From contig NZ_JBAHWA010000001.1 in NCBI RefSeq assembly GCF_036697405.1, positions 682,001 through 746,000 of the forward strand: a stretch of DNA of 64,000 nt. The letters run 5' to 3'. This document shows positions 8,605-17,987 of the stretch, piece by piece; position 1 is the first letter of the stretch; the number at the start of each line of letters is the position of its first letter. Made by a program: the position numbers and the translations under genes. The notes beneath the pieces were generated by a model. That model had not been told where the DNA came from. It did no database searches and saw nothing but the letters and a program-made list of their open reading frames with translations. The stretch is from Lysobacter sp036697405 (lineage in GTDB: Bacteria > Pseudomonadota > Gammaproteobacteria > Xanthomonadales > Xanthomonadaceae).

Positions 8605-9426
8605 TCAGCCCTTGACGCTGCCCACCAGCAGGCCCTGCAGGTAATAGCGCTGCAGCACCAGGAACAGCAGCAGCACCGGCAGCACGGTGACCACCGAGCC
8701 GGCCATCATCAGTTCGTTGTCCTGCACGTGCTCGCGCGACAACGAGGCCAACGCCACCGGCAGGGTCTGCAGGCCGTTGTCGCTGAGCACGATCAAGGGC
8801 CACATGAAATCGTTCCAGGCGCCCAGGAAACTGAAGATCGCCAGGGTGACCAGGATCGGCTTCAGCGCCGGCAGCACGATCTGGAAGAAGATCCGGAACT
8901 CGCCGGCGCCGTCGATGCGCGCGGCCTCCAGCAGTTCGTCCGGGATCGAGCGCGCGTACTGGCGCACCAGGAAGATGCCGAAGATGCCGGCCATGCCCGG
9001 CACCACCGCGCCGGCGTAGGTATTGATCAGCCCGATCTGCTTGAGCATCAGGAACAGCGGCATCATCGTGACCTGGGCCGGGATCACCAGCGCCGCCAGC
9101 AAGGCGCGGAACACGCGCTCGCGCCCGGCGAAGCGCAGCTTGGCGAAGGCGTAGCCGGCCATGGTGTTGAGCAGCAACGCGATCAGCGTGGTCATCGCCG
9201 CGATCAGGAAACTGTTGAACAGGTAGCGGCCCATGCCGATGCGTTCGAACAGCTCGTGGTAGTTGCCCAGGGTCGGATGCGCGGGCAGCAGCGGCGGCGG
9301 GAAGCTGGCCGCCTCGCCGGGCTGCATCAGCGACACCGACAGCATCCACAGCAGCGGCGCCAGGCTCAGCACCGCCAGCCCGACCAACAGGCCGTTGATG
9401 ATGGCGCGGGCCAGACGCGGGCTCAT
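8605..9426 (-). CDS. Carbohydrate ABC transporter permease, MalG type
   Basis: A 273-residue inner-membrane permease of the CUT1 sugar ABC family, with six predicted membrane helices (for example INGLLVGLAVLSLAPLLWML and LVTLAIFSFLGAWNDFMWPL). The EAA loop that docks the ATPase is visible as ELLEAARIDGAGEFRIFFQIVLP. The start ATG overlaps the stop of the upstream permease gene by one base (TGATG), showing translational coupling. An upstream extension of the open frame is a shadow of the neighbour. It forms a heterodimer with the next permease. No ATPase gene is in the operon. Confidence 0.95.
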   Translation of the reverse strand: MSPRLARAIINGLLVGLAVLSLAPLLWMLSVSLMQPGEAASFPPPLLPAHPTLGNYHELFERIGMGRYLFNSFLIAAMTTLIALLLNTMAGYAFAKLRFAGRERVFRALLAALVIPAQVTMMPLFLMLKQIGLINTYAGAVVPGMAGIFGIFLVRQYARSIPDELLEAARIDGAGEFRIFFQIVLPALKPILVTLAIFSFLGAWNDFMWPLIVLSDNGLQTLPVALASLSREHVQDNELMMAGSVVTVLPVLLLFLVLQRYYLQGLLVGSVKG

Positions 9427-10304
9427 CACTCCACCCCCTTGCGGCGCGCGAACCAGAGCAGGCCGCTGGTGACCGCGGTCATCAGCACGAACAGCAAGAA
9501 CGCCACCGCCGAGGCGTTGCCCAGGTTCCACCACTTGAAGCCTTCTTCGTACATCAGGTACAGCACGCTGACCGTGCTCTGCAGCGGGCCGCCCTGGGTG
9601 ATCACGTAAGGCTCGGCGAACAGCTGGAAATAGCCGGCCAGGGTCAGGATGCCGACCAGCACCAGCACCGGTCCCAGCATGGGCAGGGTCACGTGGCGGA
9701 ACTGCCGCCAGGGCGAGGCGCCGTCGATGCGCGCGGCTTCGTACAGATCCTCGGGGATGGCCTGCAGGCCGGCCAGGAAGATGATCATGTTGTAGCCGAA
9801 GTTCTTCCACACCGCGAACAGGATGATGGTCGGCATCGCCCAGGTCGGATCGCCCAGCCAGTCGATCGGATCGATGCCCAGGCCCGACAGCGCCCAGTTC
9901 ACCAGGCCGTAGCGGGTGTGGAACAGATAGCGCCAGATCACCGCCACCGCGACCACCGTGGTCACCACCGGCGCGAAGTAGGCGGTGCGGAAGAACGGCT
10001 TGAGGTAGCCCAGCTTGGAATGCAGCAGCAGCGCCGCGCCCAGCGACACCGCGATCGACAGCGGCACGCCGACCGCCACGAAGTACAGGGTGTTGCCCAG
10101 TGCGCGCCAGAACAGCGGGTTCTGCAGCAGATTGAGATAGTTGTCGAAGCCGACGAAGCGCAGGTTGCCGATGTCGGACAGCGCGTAGATGTCGAAGTCG
10201 GTCAGGCTGAGCGCGAGCGCGGCCAGCACCGGCAGGCCGAAGAACAGACCGATCACGGTCAGCGCGGGGCCGGCGAACACCCAGCCGGCGGTCGAAGCCT
10301 TCAT
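9426..10304 (-). CDS. Carbohydrate ABC transporter permease, MalF type
   Basis: A 292-residue permease of the CUT1 family. The first helix is GWVFAGPALTVIGLFFGLPVL, and the EAA loop is DLYEAARIDGASPWRQFRHVTLP. The motif GGPLQST and the end FARRKGVE are typical of UgpA/LacF-like proteins. The ATG overlaps the stop of the binding-protein gene by four bases (ATGA), and its own stop overlaps the next permease start, so the three transport genes are one coupled unit. Confidence 0.95.
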   Translation of the reverse strand: MKASTAGWVFAGPALTVIGLFFGLPVLAALALSLTDFDIYALSDIGNLRFVGFDNYLNLLQNPLFWRALGNTLYFVAVGVPLSIAVSLGAALLLHSKLGYLKPFFRTAYFAPVVTTVVAVAVIWRYLFHTRYGLVNWALSGLGIDPIDWLGDPTWAMPTIILFAVWKNFGYNMIIFLAGLQAIPEDLYEAARIDGASPWRQFRHVTLPMLGPVLVLVGILTLAGYFQLFAEPYVITQGGPLQSTVSVLYLMYEEGFKWWNLGNASAVAFLLFVLMTAVTSGLLWFARRKGVE

Positions 10305-11647
10305 CGCCCTGACCCCGCCTGCGCCGCGGCCTGGTGGTCGAGCATCCAGCGGCGCTTTTCCAGAATCTTGTCGGTGCGGCGGTCGAGTTCCGCCGCGGCC
10401 TCGTCCACGCTCAGGCGGCGGTTGGCGAGCTGCTCGCCGACCAGCTTGATCTCCATGGCGATGCGCTCCCACTCCGGCACCTTCGGCGTCGGCCGCGCGC
10501 GCTCGAGCTGGTCGCGGTAGGCGCGTGCGTACGGGTCCTGGGTCAGCGCCGGTGCGTTCCAGGCGCTACGGCGCGGCGGCAGGTTGCCGGTCAGGCCGTG
10601 GAAACGGATCTGGGTTTCGGTACGCGACAGGTACTCGACCAGCTTCCAGGCCGCGTCCTGGCGCTTGGAACCGCGGAACACCACGAAACTGGCGCCGCCG
10701 GCGACCGAGGCGCCGGGGCCGTGCTCGCCCGGCAAGGGCATGGTCATCCAATCGCCCTGCACCTGCTCCGGCAAGCGCTTGCGGAACTCGGCGATGTTCC
10801 AGGGGCCGTTGACGTAGTAGCTGAAGTAGCCGCGGCCGAATTCGTTCCAGACGTTGGCGACCTGGGTGTTGCTCAGCAGCGGCGCCCAGCGCCGGTCGAA
10901 CATCTCGCGATAGAAGGCCAGCGCGCGCTTGAAGCCCGGGCTGCGGAAATTGCCGTAGCGGCCGTCCTCGCGCAGCAGCGGATCGGGCGACTGGATGCCC
11001 AGGTTCAGCAGCGGCTCGGGCTCGTTGAGCGGCAGCAGGATCGCGTAGCGCTCCGGCCCGACCTCGCGCTTGATCGCGGCCATCGCCTGGCGCCATTCGT
11101 CCCAGGTCTGCGGCGGCGTCTTGATACCCGCGCGCTCGGCGATGTCGCGGCGGTAGAACGGCAGCCGCGTCTCCACGTACCACGGCACCGCATAGGCCTG
11201 GTCGCCGATCACGCCGCTGTCCCAGGCGCCGGTGAAGTAGTCCTGCACGGCCAGCGACGGCGTCGCCGCGATCCGCGCGTCCAAGGGCTGCAGGGCGTTG
11301 AGCAGCGCGAATTCGGGAATCCAGGTATTGCCGATCGCGCACACGTCGGGCAGCGAATCGCCGGCGAAGGCGGTCAGCAGCTTCTCGTGCGCGGAGATGA
11401 TCGGCAGTTGCTGGATCTCGACCCGGATGCCGGGGTTGAGACGCTCGAACTCCGGAATCAGCTGGGCGACCACTTCGCCCTCGTAGCCCATGGCCCAGAA
11501 CCGCACCACCTCGCGGCCGTCGCCTTGGCGCGTGCAGGCCGCCACCAGCAGGCAGGCGAGCAGGAGCAGCAGCGCGGCCAGGCCGGTACGCGCGCGCGAT
11601 GCGCGCGGCGCCGGCTGGCGATCGGGGGATGCGGGGGCGATAAGCAT
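10301..11647 (-). CDS. Sugar ABC transporter substrate-binding lipoprotein
   Basis: A 448-residue extracytoplasmic solute-binding protein, family 1. The N-terminus has a basic region, a hydrophobic core and the lipobox LLVAAC, so the mature protein is probably lipid-anchored. The fold start (EVVRFWAMGYEGEVVAQLIPEF) and LPDVCAIGNTWIPEFA are typical of oligosaccharide-binding proteins. It would deliver an oligosaccharide released by the neighbouring glycosidases to the permease pair. The length is normal for the family. The ligand is unknown; a glucan-derived oligosaccharide is suggested only by the neighbouring PF10091 protein. Confidence 0.94.
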   Translation of the reverse strand: MLIAPASPDRQPAPRASRARTGLAALLLLLACLLVAACTRQGDGREVVRFWAMGYEGEVVAQLIPEFERLNPGIRVEIQQLPIISAHEKLLTAFAGDSLPDVCAIGNTWIPEFALLNALQPLDARIAATPSLAVQDYFTGAWDSGVIGDQAYAVPWYVETRLPFYRRDIAERAGIKTPPQTWDEWRQAMAAIKREVGPERYAILLPLNEPEPLLNLGIQSPDPLLREDGRYGNFRSPGFKRALAFYREMFDRRWAPLLSNTQVANVWNEFGRGYFSYYVNGPWNIAEFRKRLPEQVQGDWMTMPLPGEHGPGASVAGGASFVVFRGSKRQDAAWKLVEYLSRTETQIRFHGLTGNLPPRRSAWNAPALTQDPYARAYRDQLERARPTPKVPEWERIAMEIKLVGEQLANRRLSVDEAAAELDRRTDKILEKRRWMLDHQAAAQAGSGR

Positions 11648-11656
11648 GGGCGCAGC

Positions 11657-13297
11657 TTAGTCCGGCTGCTGCTTGGGCGCCTGCGCCTCATTGGCGCGTC
11701 CGGCGCGCGACTCCGCCTCGCCCAGCGCGCGCGCGGTCGCCGCATCCTTCTCGGCCTGGGTCTGCGGCTTGGGCGCGGTCTCCGGCAGCGCTTCCTTGCC
11801 GTCGGCCTGCGCCTTCGGCGGTTCCAGCCAACCGCCCTGGAAACCCGCGCGTTCCAGGCCGGAGCGGATGTAGGGATTGCGCTTCATCACGTTCCAGACG
11901 AAGTCGTTGCGGTAGTTGGCGATCATCGCCAGGATCGGGCCCTGATCGATGCCGATGTAGTCGCTGGCCACCCAACCCTGGTTCGGCACCACGCGCCCGG
12001 TCTTGAGCGGGATGTCGTACTTGAAGCTGGGATTGAACGAATCCAGGAAGCCGTAGCTGGAGTACAGGAACTCGCCGTAGCGCTCGTGCATGGCCACGGT
12101 GCTGGGGATCACGATCTCCGGCGCGAACGGCAGCGAGGCGATCGCCGCGGTCGGGGCGATGGTGCCGTCGTCGAAGTTTTCGCGCAGGCCGGCGCCGCGC
12201 GCCGAGTAGTGGCGGAACTGGCGCTGCTCGCCGCGGTATTCCTGCAGGGTCTGTTGCGGCCCATCGCTGGCCGTCAGGCCCCAGACTTCCGGGCCGTAGT
12301 CCTCCCACTTCATCGGGTTGGCGATGGCGTAGGCGCGCTGGGCGTAGGCGGCGCGGCGGCTGTTCTCGAAATAGTCGATGCCGCGCTCGCGCATGTACTG
12401 GTCCTGGATGCCGCGGAAATCGATCCAGACGTGGCTGTACTGATGGCCGAACAGCGGGCCGAAGGCCAGGAACTCCTCGCCCTGGTAGACGCCCCAGACA
12501 TCGTTGTAGGTCCGCGTCCACACCGTCCACGCGTCCGGGCTGACCGGATGGCTGGGCGAACCCAGCGCCAGCACGTACAGCAGCATGGCCTCGTTGTAGC
12601 CGGTCCAGTCGTGTTTGATGAAGCCGCTCTCGGGGAACCAGCCCATCGACACCAGCGGCTTGTTCTTCTGCAGCCAGGTCCAGTCGACGCGGCGGTACAG
12701 CGTGTCGGCGATGTCGCGGATCTCCTTCTCGCGCGCCTCGTCGCGATCGTAGTAGGACTGCGCGAACAGCACGCCCATCATCAGCAGCGCGGTGTCCACG
12801 CTCGACAGCTCGACCCAACTGTCGTAACGCTGGCCCTTCTGCATGTCGAGGAAGTGGTAGTAGAAACCGTTGTAGCTGCCCTTGCCGGTTTTCTGGGGGC
12901 CCGAGGGCATGTCGCGGAAGAACTTCAAGGTCAACAAGGTGCGGTCGACCGCCTGGCTGCGGCTGACCCAGCCGTTCTCCACGCCGATCGGGTACGCAGT
13001 GAGCGCATAACCCACCGAGGCGATGCTAGCGAACGGACGCGAGGGGAAGCGATCGGGCGTAAGCCCGTTCTGCTCGTTGGTGGTGTCCCAGAAGAACTGA
13101 AAGGTGCGCTTTTCGATGTCGCGGAACAGCGGCGGCAACTCCATCTTGGTCGCCTTGAGCGGCTCGACCTCGACGGGGCCCGCAGGCGCGATCGGATACG
13201 TCTGGGTTTCCTGGCGCTGGCAACCCGCGAAGAAGCTCAGCGACGCCACCAGCAGCATCGTGATCAGGGAACGCGGGGCGGAAGCGGCTGACGACAT
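11657..13297 (-). CDS. Glucoamylase-like lipoprotein, PF10091 (GH144-like)
   Basis: A 546-residue protein with lipobox SFFAGC at about residue 25. The catalytic region from about residue 55 reads LFRDIEKRTFQFFWDTTNEQNGLTPDR-like sequence, a hallmark of PF10091 glycoamylase proteins. Further family segments are VELSSVDTALLMMGVL, WTGYNEAMLLYVLALGSP and DYIGIDQGPILAMI. Characterised members of this group include GH144 endo-beta-1,2-glucanases, so a beta-glucan substrate is plausible but not proven. It lies between the TonB receptor and the binding protein. The C-terminal 50 residues are a charged Ala/Glu/Lys-rich tail of low complexity. Confidence 0.88.
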   Translation of the reverse strand: MSSAASAPRSLITMLLVASLSFFAGCQRQETQTYPIAPAGPVEVEPLKATKMELPPLFRDIEKRTFQFFWDTTNEQNGLTPDRFPSRPFASIASVGYALTAYPIGVENGWVSRSQAVDRTLLTLKFFRDMPSGPQKTGKGSYNGFYYHFLDMQKGQRYDSWVELSSVDTALLMMGVLFAQSYYDRDEAREKEIRDIADTLYRRVDWTWLQKNKPLVSMGWFPESGFIKHDWTGYNEAMLLYVLALGSPSHPVSPDAWTVWTRTYNDVWGVYQGEEFLAFGPLFGHQYSHVWIDFRGIQDQYMRERGIDYFENSRRAAYAQRAYAIANPMKWEDYGPEVWGLTASDGPQQTLQEYRGEQRQFRHYSARGAGLRENFDDGTIAPTAAIASLPFAPEIVIPSTVAMHERYGEFLYSSYGFLDSFNPSFKYDIPLKTGRVVPNQGWVASDYIGIDQGPILAMIANYRNDFVWNVMKRNPYIRSGLERAGFQGGWLEPPKAQADGKEALPETAPKPQTQAEKDAATARALGEAESRAGRANEAQAPKQQPD

Positions 13298-13407
13298 GAA
13301 ACGAGGGCCTGTGTTGACGGGAGCGACCGAAGCGCGGCCGCGAATGGGGGTGTGGGTATTGCAACGCCTCGCCCGCCGCCCGTTGCGGGGCGGCAGGCGG
13401 ACGGGGG

Positions 13408-16400
13408 TTACCAGCTGAAGCCGAGGGAGAGCTTGAAGGTGCGGGTGTAACCGGTGATGTCGTCGTTGTGGTTACCGAAATTCGGATTCTCCACGCCGTT
13501 GATGCCGCGGAAGGTCTCGAACCCGCTCCAGTTGCGATGGTTGGTGACGTTGAGAATATCGCCTCGCACACGCACCTTCAGATCGGTTCCGGTATCCCAC
13601 TCCTTCTGGACAGCGATGTCCCACTGGAAGAACTTGGCATCGTCGAAGTACTCGGATTTGAACGTGCCGTGTGCGCATCCGTCCTGGCCAGGCAAAGTGG
13701 CCGCCATGCAGTTCAGCGAATCCTTGGCGACCGGGCTCGTCACCACCACCTTGGTGGAGAACGTCAGGCCCCAATTCGAGTAGATGCCGGTACCTACGAA
13801 GCGGTGCTTGGCGATGCCGATCGACGGAACCCAGGGGTGGTCGTCCAGGTTCGGATAGTCGAACACGTAATGTTCGTCGGAGTTGGCCGCATTGATGCGG
13901 TTCTCTTCCGAGTCTGTGTAGGTGTAAGCCAGTGTCACGCCCCACGGAGATTCCGCCGTGAACGGCTTCTCCGCCGACAACAACAGTTGATTCATGCGGG
14001 TTTCGACGCCGTTGTCGGCCTTGATCAACGAACCGAAGCCAGGAATCGGCTGCCCGAACGGTGCACCGCCGAACGTGCGACCCGGAGCGTAGAAGGTGCC
14101 GTCGGGATAGCGGTTACCAAGCGAGAAGATGATGCCGTCGTGGCTGCGAATGTGAACGACCGAGACCGAGGTATTCCAGTCCTGGTTGAACACGGCGATC
14201 GTGTTCCGCATGCCGAGGCTGAACTGATCGGAGTACGGCACCTTGATGTCGTTGTTGATCAGGTTAACTTCGGAACCACGGTTCGGATTGGCCGCAACCA
14301 GCGCATACAGCTCCTGCGGATTCAGGTACTTCGGATCCCATGCGAAACACGTGGTGTTGTTGACCGCACAGGGATTTCCGGGCGTATTGAACAGTAGCGT
14401 GTACGACGGGAACGTGCTCTTTGACTGCTCCAACGCGATGTAGTCGAACAGATTGCGATCATAAGCGCGGCCGGCGCCGCCAAAGATCACGTGACGCTGG
14501 TCGGCGAACAAGTCATAGGAGAAGCCCAAGCGCGGCTGCCAGGCGTCCTTGAACGCCTTCCGGTTATTCCCGGTGCTGATGTAGTCCTCGATGTTGTAGT
14601 CCACGTTCGCGTTATGAATGTTCGACCACGAACGCAACGCGGCAACCAGATTGGCCGGAGTCACGTAATTCTCGTAGCTGGGCGTGGTTTCGTAGTCGTA
14701 ACGCAAGCCCAGATTCAGCGTCAGCTTCTCATTCACCTCCCAATCGTCTTGGAAGTAGATGCCGTACTGTTTGTTCTCCGAGGTGATGTTGCGATCACCG
14801 ACGCCGGGCAACGGTGCGCCGAAACGCACTTGGTACGGCTGGAACGCCGCCAGCGAATTGCGACCTGCATCGATATTGGCCGGAAGATTGATCGAGTACT
14901 GAGGATTGTAGGGCTGCTGCTCGAAAGCGTTGATCTCGACAGATTTGTACTTGAAACCCATCTTCATCGTGTGGCCTTCGATACCACTGAAGGTCAAGTC
15001 ATCCTGAAAACCCCAACCCTTCTGGCCTTTGTCTTGATAGTCCTGACCGCCACCGACGTTCAGTACGGCACCGCGATTTCGGTTCTGGATCAGAAAACCA
15101 GGTGCCAACGTGATCGCACGCGGATTGAAGGCCTCGTCCTCGTATGTGATGTGGGCGTCGTTAAGCCAATTGATGCCGCTCCATTGGTAGCGCAAATCGT
15201 AACGGGTGCTCTCGTTGTTGTTGGTCTTGCCGTAGCCCTCGGTGTCGCGGCCGCCGATGCCCTTGATCTCGCTCTCGTCGCGCTTCTTGACCGAGAACTC
15301 GAACAAGTGATCATCGCCTGGCTGCCAGGTCAACTTTCCGAACCAAAGATCCTCGTCGAATGGCGCCGAAGTAGGACCGGTCAGCGCAGCCAAATCGGGA
15401 GTAACCGTGTAGCCAGTCTCCAATGATCCTGCGCTGATCGTTTGGGGAATATCGAACTGCTTGTTCTCATAGGTACCAAAAAAGAACAGGCGATCCTGAA
15501 TGATTGGGCCGCCGAAGGACGCGCCGTACTGCGTTTCTCCAGAGGGCGCTTTTCGACCGGTTCTCTCTTCCGCTGGCGTGGGTGCGCGCCAACTGGGTGT
15601 GGCATAGCGATCCCAGAAGAAGTCTCCGTGGAATTCATTAGTACCCGACTTAGTGACGGCCGTTACTGCTGCGCTGCTGATCTGGTCGTACTCGGCCTTG
15701 TAGTTGGAGGTGATGACCTTGTACTCGCCGATCGCCAACTGCGGGAACGGATTGCCTCGGCTCGTATCTTGACCGCCGATACCGCCCTTCAGTACATAGC
15801 CTTTCTGACCCACGCCATCGATGAAGACATTGATGCCGTTCGCGCTCTGAGCGCCACTACGCAACTGGGTCGAGCCGTCCGGCTTCGTATCGAAGATCAC
15901 GCCCGGCACGATATCCGCGAACGCCAAGAAGTTACGTGAGGTCTGCGGCAGCGCTTCGATTTGCTGCTGGCTAATGTAGGTCGCCACTTCCGAGGTTTTG
16001 GTCTCGAACACCGGCGCAGCGGTCACGGTCACCGCGTCGATGTTGGTCGCATCGGGTGCGGGTGCGGATTCCGCCACGCCGCCGGTCGACAGGTTCACGG
16101 TGGCGGTCTGGCCGACCTGGACCGTGATGGTTCGGGAGTTGGTCTGTCCGCCCGCGGTCACGTCCAGGCGATAGGTGCCCGGCGGCAGGCCGGCCACGGC
16201 GTAGCCGCCGTTGGCGGTGGCCTGCACGCTGCGGGTCAGGCCCGTCGCGACATTCGTCGCAGTCACCTTCGCATCGGTCGCCGGCGCCGAATCCACGGTC
16301 ACCTGACCTCGAATGGTGGCGGCGGTGGACTGGGCGAAGGCGGCGGGGGCGGCCATCGCCAGGCAGCTGGCCAGGGCGCAGGCTAACAATCTCGGCGTGG

Positions 16401-16431
16401 GCCGACGGGTGGAACCTTGATACGGCTTCAT
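13408..16431 (-). CDS. TonB-dependent receptor with carboxypeptidase-regulatory-like N-terminal domain (Oar-like)
   Basis: A 1007-residue outer-membrane receptor. It has a signal peptide (LLACALASCLAMAAPAAFAQ), then a carboxypeptidase-regulatory-like beta-sandwich (AATIRGQVTVDSAPATDAKV to about residue 115). A plug domain follows (QQQIEALPQTSRNFLAFADIVPGV, near 155-180) and then a long beta-barrel ending FKLSLGFSW, with the terminal aromatic expected for Bam insertion. It heads the glycan operon and is preceded by a LacI-type palindrome 36 bases upstream. Its role would be TonB-driven import of the oligosaccharide across the outer membrane. GC content is visibly lower than in the neighbouring ABC genes. 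Confidence 0.95.
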   Translation of the reverse strand: MKPYQGSTRRPTPRLLACALASCLAMAAPAAFAQSTAATIRGQVTVDSAPATDAKVTATNVATGLTRSVQATANGGYAVAGLPPGTYRLDVTAGGQTNSRTITVQVGQTATVNLSTGGVAESAPAPDATNIDAVTVTAAPVFETKTSEVATYISQQQIEALPQTSRNFLAFADIVPGVIFDTKPDGSTQLRSGAQSANGINVFIDGVGQKGYVLKGGIGGQDTSRGNPFPQLAIGEYKVITSNYKAEYDQISSAAVTAVTKSGTNEFHGDFFWDRYATPSWRAPTPAEERTGRKAPSGETQYGASFGGPIIQDRLFFFGTYENKQFDIPQTISAGSLETGYTVTPDLAALTGPTSAPFDEDLWFGKLTWQPGDDHLFEFSVKKRDESEIKGIGGRDTEGYGKTNNNESTRYDLRYQWSGINWLNDAHITYEDEAFNPRAITLAPGFLIQNRNRGAVLNVGGGQDYQDKGQKGWGFQDDLTFSGIEGHTMKMGFKYKSVEINAFEQQPYNPQYSINLPANIDAGRNSLAAFQPYQVRFGAPLPGVGDRNITSENKQYGIYFQDDWEVNEKLTLNLGLRYDYETTPSYENYVTPANLVAALRSWSNIHNANVDYNIEDYISTGNNRKAFKDAWQPRLGFSYDLFADQRHVIFGGAGRAYDRNLFDYIALEQSKSTFPSYTLLFNTPGNPCAVNNTTCFAWDPKYLNPQELYALVAANPNRGSEVNLINNDIKVPYSDQFSLGMRNTIAVFNQDWNTSVSVVHIRSHDGIIFSLGNRYPDGTFYAPGRTFGGAPFGQPIPGFGSLIKADNGVETRMNQLLLSAEKPFTAESPWGVTLAYTYTDSEENRINAANSDEHYVFDYPNLDDHPWVPSIGIAKHRFVGTGIYSNWGLTFSTKVVVTSPVAKDSLNCMAATLPGQDGCAHGTFKSEYFDDAKFFQWDIAVQKEWDTGTDLKVRVRGDILNVTNHRNWSGFETFRGINGVENPNFGNHNDDITGYTRTFKLSLGFSW

Positions 16432-16466
16432 ATGCTTTCCCTCTCTCCAAGAAGCATTCGAGCTGG

Positions 16467-16481
16467 TTGAAAACGGTTACA
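16467..16481. promoter_or_regulatory. LacI-type operator in front of the TonB receptor gene
   Basis: On the minus strand this reads TGTAACCGTTTTCAA, which matches the site at 17572-17586 in 14 of 15 positions. It resembles the TGNAANCGNTNNCA consensus of LacI/GalR-family regulators. It sits 36 bases upstream of the receptor start, where repressor binding would block transcription. Confidence 0.75.
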
Positions 16482-16502
16482 TCGACACACAAAAAAAGGT
16501 CG

Positions 16503-17531
16503 TCACGCGCTTCCGCTGCGCTTGCTTTCCGCGGACGCGCTGGAGGCGCGCACGATCAGTTCCGGACGCAGGGCCTCTCGCCCCTCGTCCGCATGGGCTT
16601 CGCCGGCGATCTGCGTCAGCAGCAGACGCGCGGCGCGGGCGCCGAGTTCGGCGATGTTGACCCGCATGGTGGTCAAGGTCGGGTGGACGTAGCGCGCCAG
16701 GGGGATGTCGTCGAAGCCGGCCAGGGCGATCTCGCCCGGCACGTCCACCCCGCCCTGCGCGAACACGAACAGGCAGCCCAGCGCCATCATGTCGTTGGCC
16801 GCGAACACCGCGTCCGGACGCTGCTGGGCGCCGAGGATGTCCAGCCCGGCCCGATGGCCCGAGGCCTCGTCGAAGTCGCCCGGCAGTACCCACTCCTCGG
16901 CGTCCGGCAGCAGGCGCTGCAGCGCGTCGCGGTAGCCGCGCAGGCGCTCATGGGCGTCGAAGTTGTCGCTGGGGCCGGCGATGAAGGCGATGCGGCGGTG
17001 GCCGGAGGCGACCAAGTGCTCGACCATCGCCACCGCGCCGCCGTAGTTGTCCACGCCCAGCGAGATCACCCCGGCGGTCGCGTGCTGGGTATTGATCAGC
17101 ACCGTCGGCAGCGTCGGCGCGAGTTCCTCGGCCAGCGGACCGGGCGCGGCCACGAACGGCGACATCACCAGCAGGCCGTCGACGCGGCCACGCATGGCGC
17201 GCAGCGCGGCGCCCTGCTCTTCCGGGTGGCCGTGGTAGCTGGAGACCAGCAGGTGCAGGCGGTGCTCGCGCGCGATCTGGTCGATGCCGCGCACCAGTTC
17301 GGAGAAGAACTCGCCGTGCAGGTCCGGCAGCACCACGCCCAGGGTCTGGGTGCGGCGGCTGCTGAGGCTGCGGGCGGCGGCGTGGGGGGTGTAGCGCAGT
17401 TCGTTGGCGGCGGCCAGCACGCGGCGACGCACTTCCTCGGCCACGTTGCCGTGTCCGTTCAGTGCCCGCGATACGGTGGCCACCGATACCTGGGCCACTC
17501 TCGCAACATCTTTGATGGTTACGCTGGTCAC
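16503..17531 (-). CDS. LacI-family transcriptional regulator of the glycan locus
   Basis: A 342-residue LacI/GalR regulator. The N-terminal helix-turn-helix and hinge are clear (VTIKDVARVAQVSVATVSRALNG, then NELRYTPHAAARSLSSRRT). The periplasmic-binding-protein-like sensor follows (TLGVVLPDLHGEFFSELVRG, FAANDMMALG, LAGFDDIPLARYVHPTLTTM). The likely start is GTG, directly before the conserved TIKDVA; no better ATG exists. An operator-like site lies 40 bases upstream and a near-identical one precedes the receptor gene. That supports autoregulation and control of the adjacent operon, with the inducer being a product of the imported glycan. Confidence 0.95.
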   Translation of the reverse strand: MTSVTIKDVARVAQVSVATVSRALNGHGNVAEEVRRRVLAAANELRYTPHAAARSLSSRRTQTLGVVLPDLHGEFFSELVRGIDQIAREHRLHLLVSSYHGHPEEQGAALRAMRGRVDGLLVMSPFVAAPGPLAEELAPTLPTVLINTQHATAGVISLGVDNYGGAVAMVEHLVASGHRRIAFIAGPSDNFDAHERLRGYRDALQRLLPDAEEWVLPGDFDEASGHRAGLDILGAQQRPDAVFAANDMMALGCLFVFAQGGVDVPGEIALAGFDDIPLARYVHPTLTTMRVNIAELGARAARLLLTQIAGEAHADEGREALRPELIVRASSASAESKRSGSA

Positions 17532-17571
17532 GCCCTGAACCGCCCCTCCGCGGCTGGGATGCGGGGCCGAC

Positions 17572-17586
17572 TGTAAACGTTTTCAA
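17572..17586. promoter_or_regulatory. LacI-type operator in front of the regulator gene
   Basis: TGTAAACGTTTTCAA on the plus strand, 40 bases upstream of the lacI start. It is a near-palindromic LacI-family site (TGTAAACG paired with CGTTTTCA-like halves) and matches the site at 16467-16481 in 14 of 15 positions. Confidence 0.75.
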
Positions 17587-17693
17587 ACACGAGTGTAAAG
17601 TTCGCGTTATCGAATTCGGCATCTGACGCAAATCCTTGCAGGAACAAGGGATTCCGCCGTTGGCGCATGCTGCACTGCGACATCACGCGGGGC

Positions 17694-17987
17694 TCAAGCG
17701 CCCTCACCCGGCGCCCGCGCCTTGATCGCCAGTGCATGAATGTCGGTGATCATCATCTCGCCCAGCGCCGCGTACACCGCGCGGTGGCGGGCGATCGGGT
17801 TGAGGCCGGCGAAGGCGGCGCTGACGATCTCGACGTTGTAGTGGCCGCGGCCGTCCTGGGCGCCGGCGTGGCCGGCGTGGCGGTGGCTGTCGTCGACCAC
17901 CGCCAGCGATTCCGGCGCCAGCGCGGCTTCCAGCCTGGCGCGGATCGCTTCGACGCGCTGCTCGCGCGGCAGCGGGCCGGCGCTCAC
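17694..17987 (-). CDS. bolA: BolA family protein
   Basis: A 97-residue BolA-like protein. Visible family features are the N-terminal helix EQRVEAIRARLEAAL, the strand LAVVDDSHRHAGHAG, and FAGLNPIARHRAVYAALGEMM followed by IHALAIKARAP. These fit the class II KH-like fold with the invariant His in the recognition helix region. BolA proteins act with monothiol glutaredoxins in Fe-S handling and in morphology control. The GTG start overlaps the stop of the upstream YciI gene by four bases (GTGA), so the two are translationally coupled. Confidence 0.92.
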   Translation of the reverse strand: MSAGPLPREQRVEAIRARLEAALAPESLAVVDDSHRHAGHAGAQDGRGHYNVEIVSAAFAGLNPIARHRAVYAALGEMMITDIHALAIKARAPGEGA

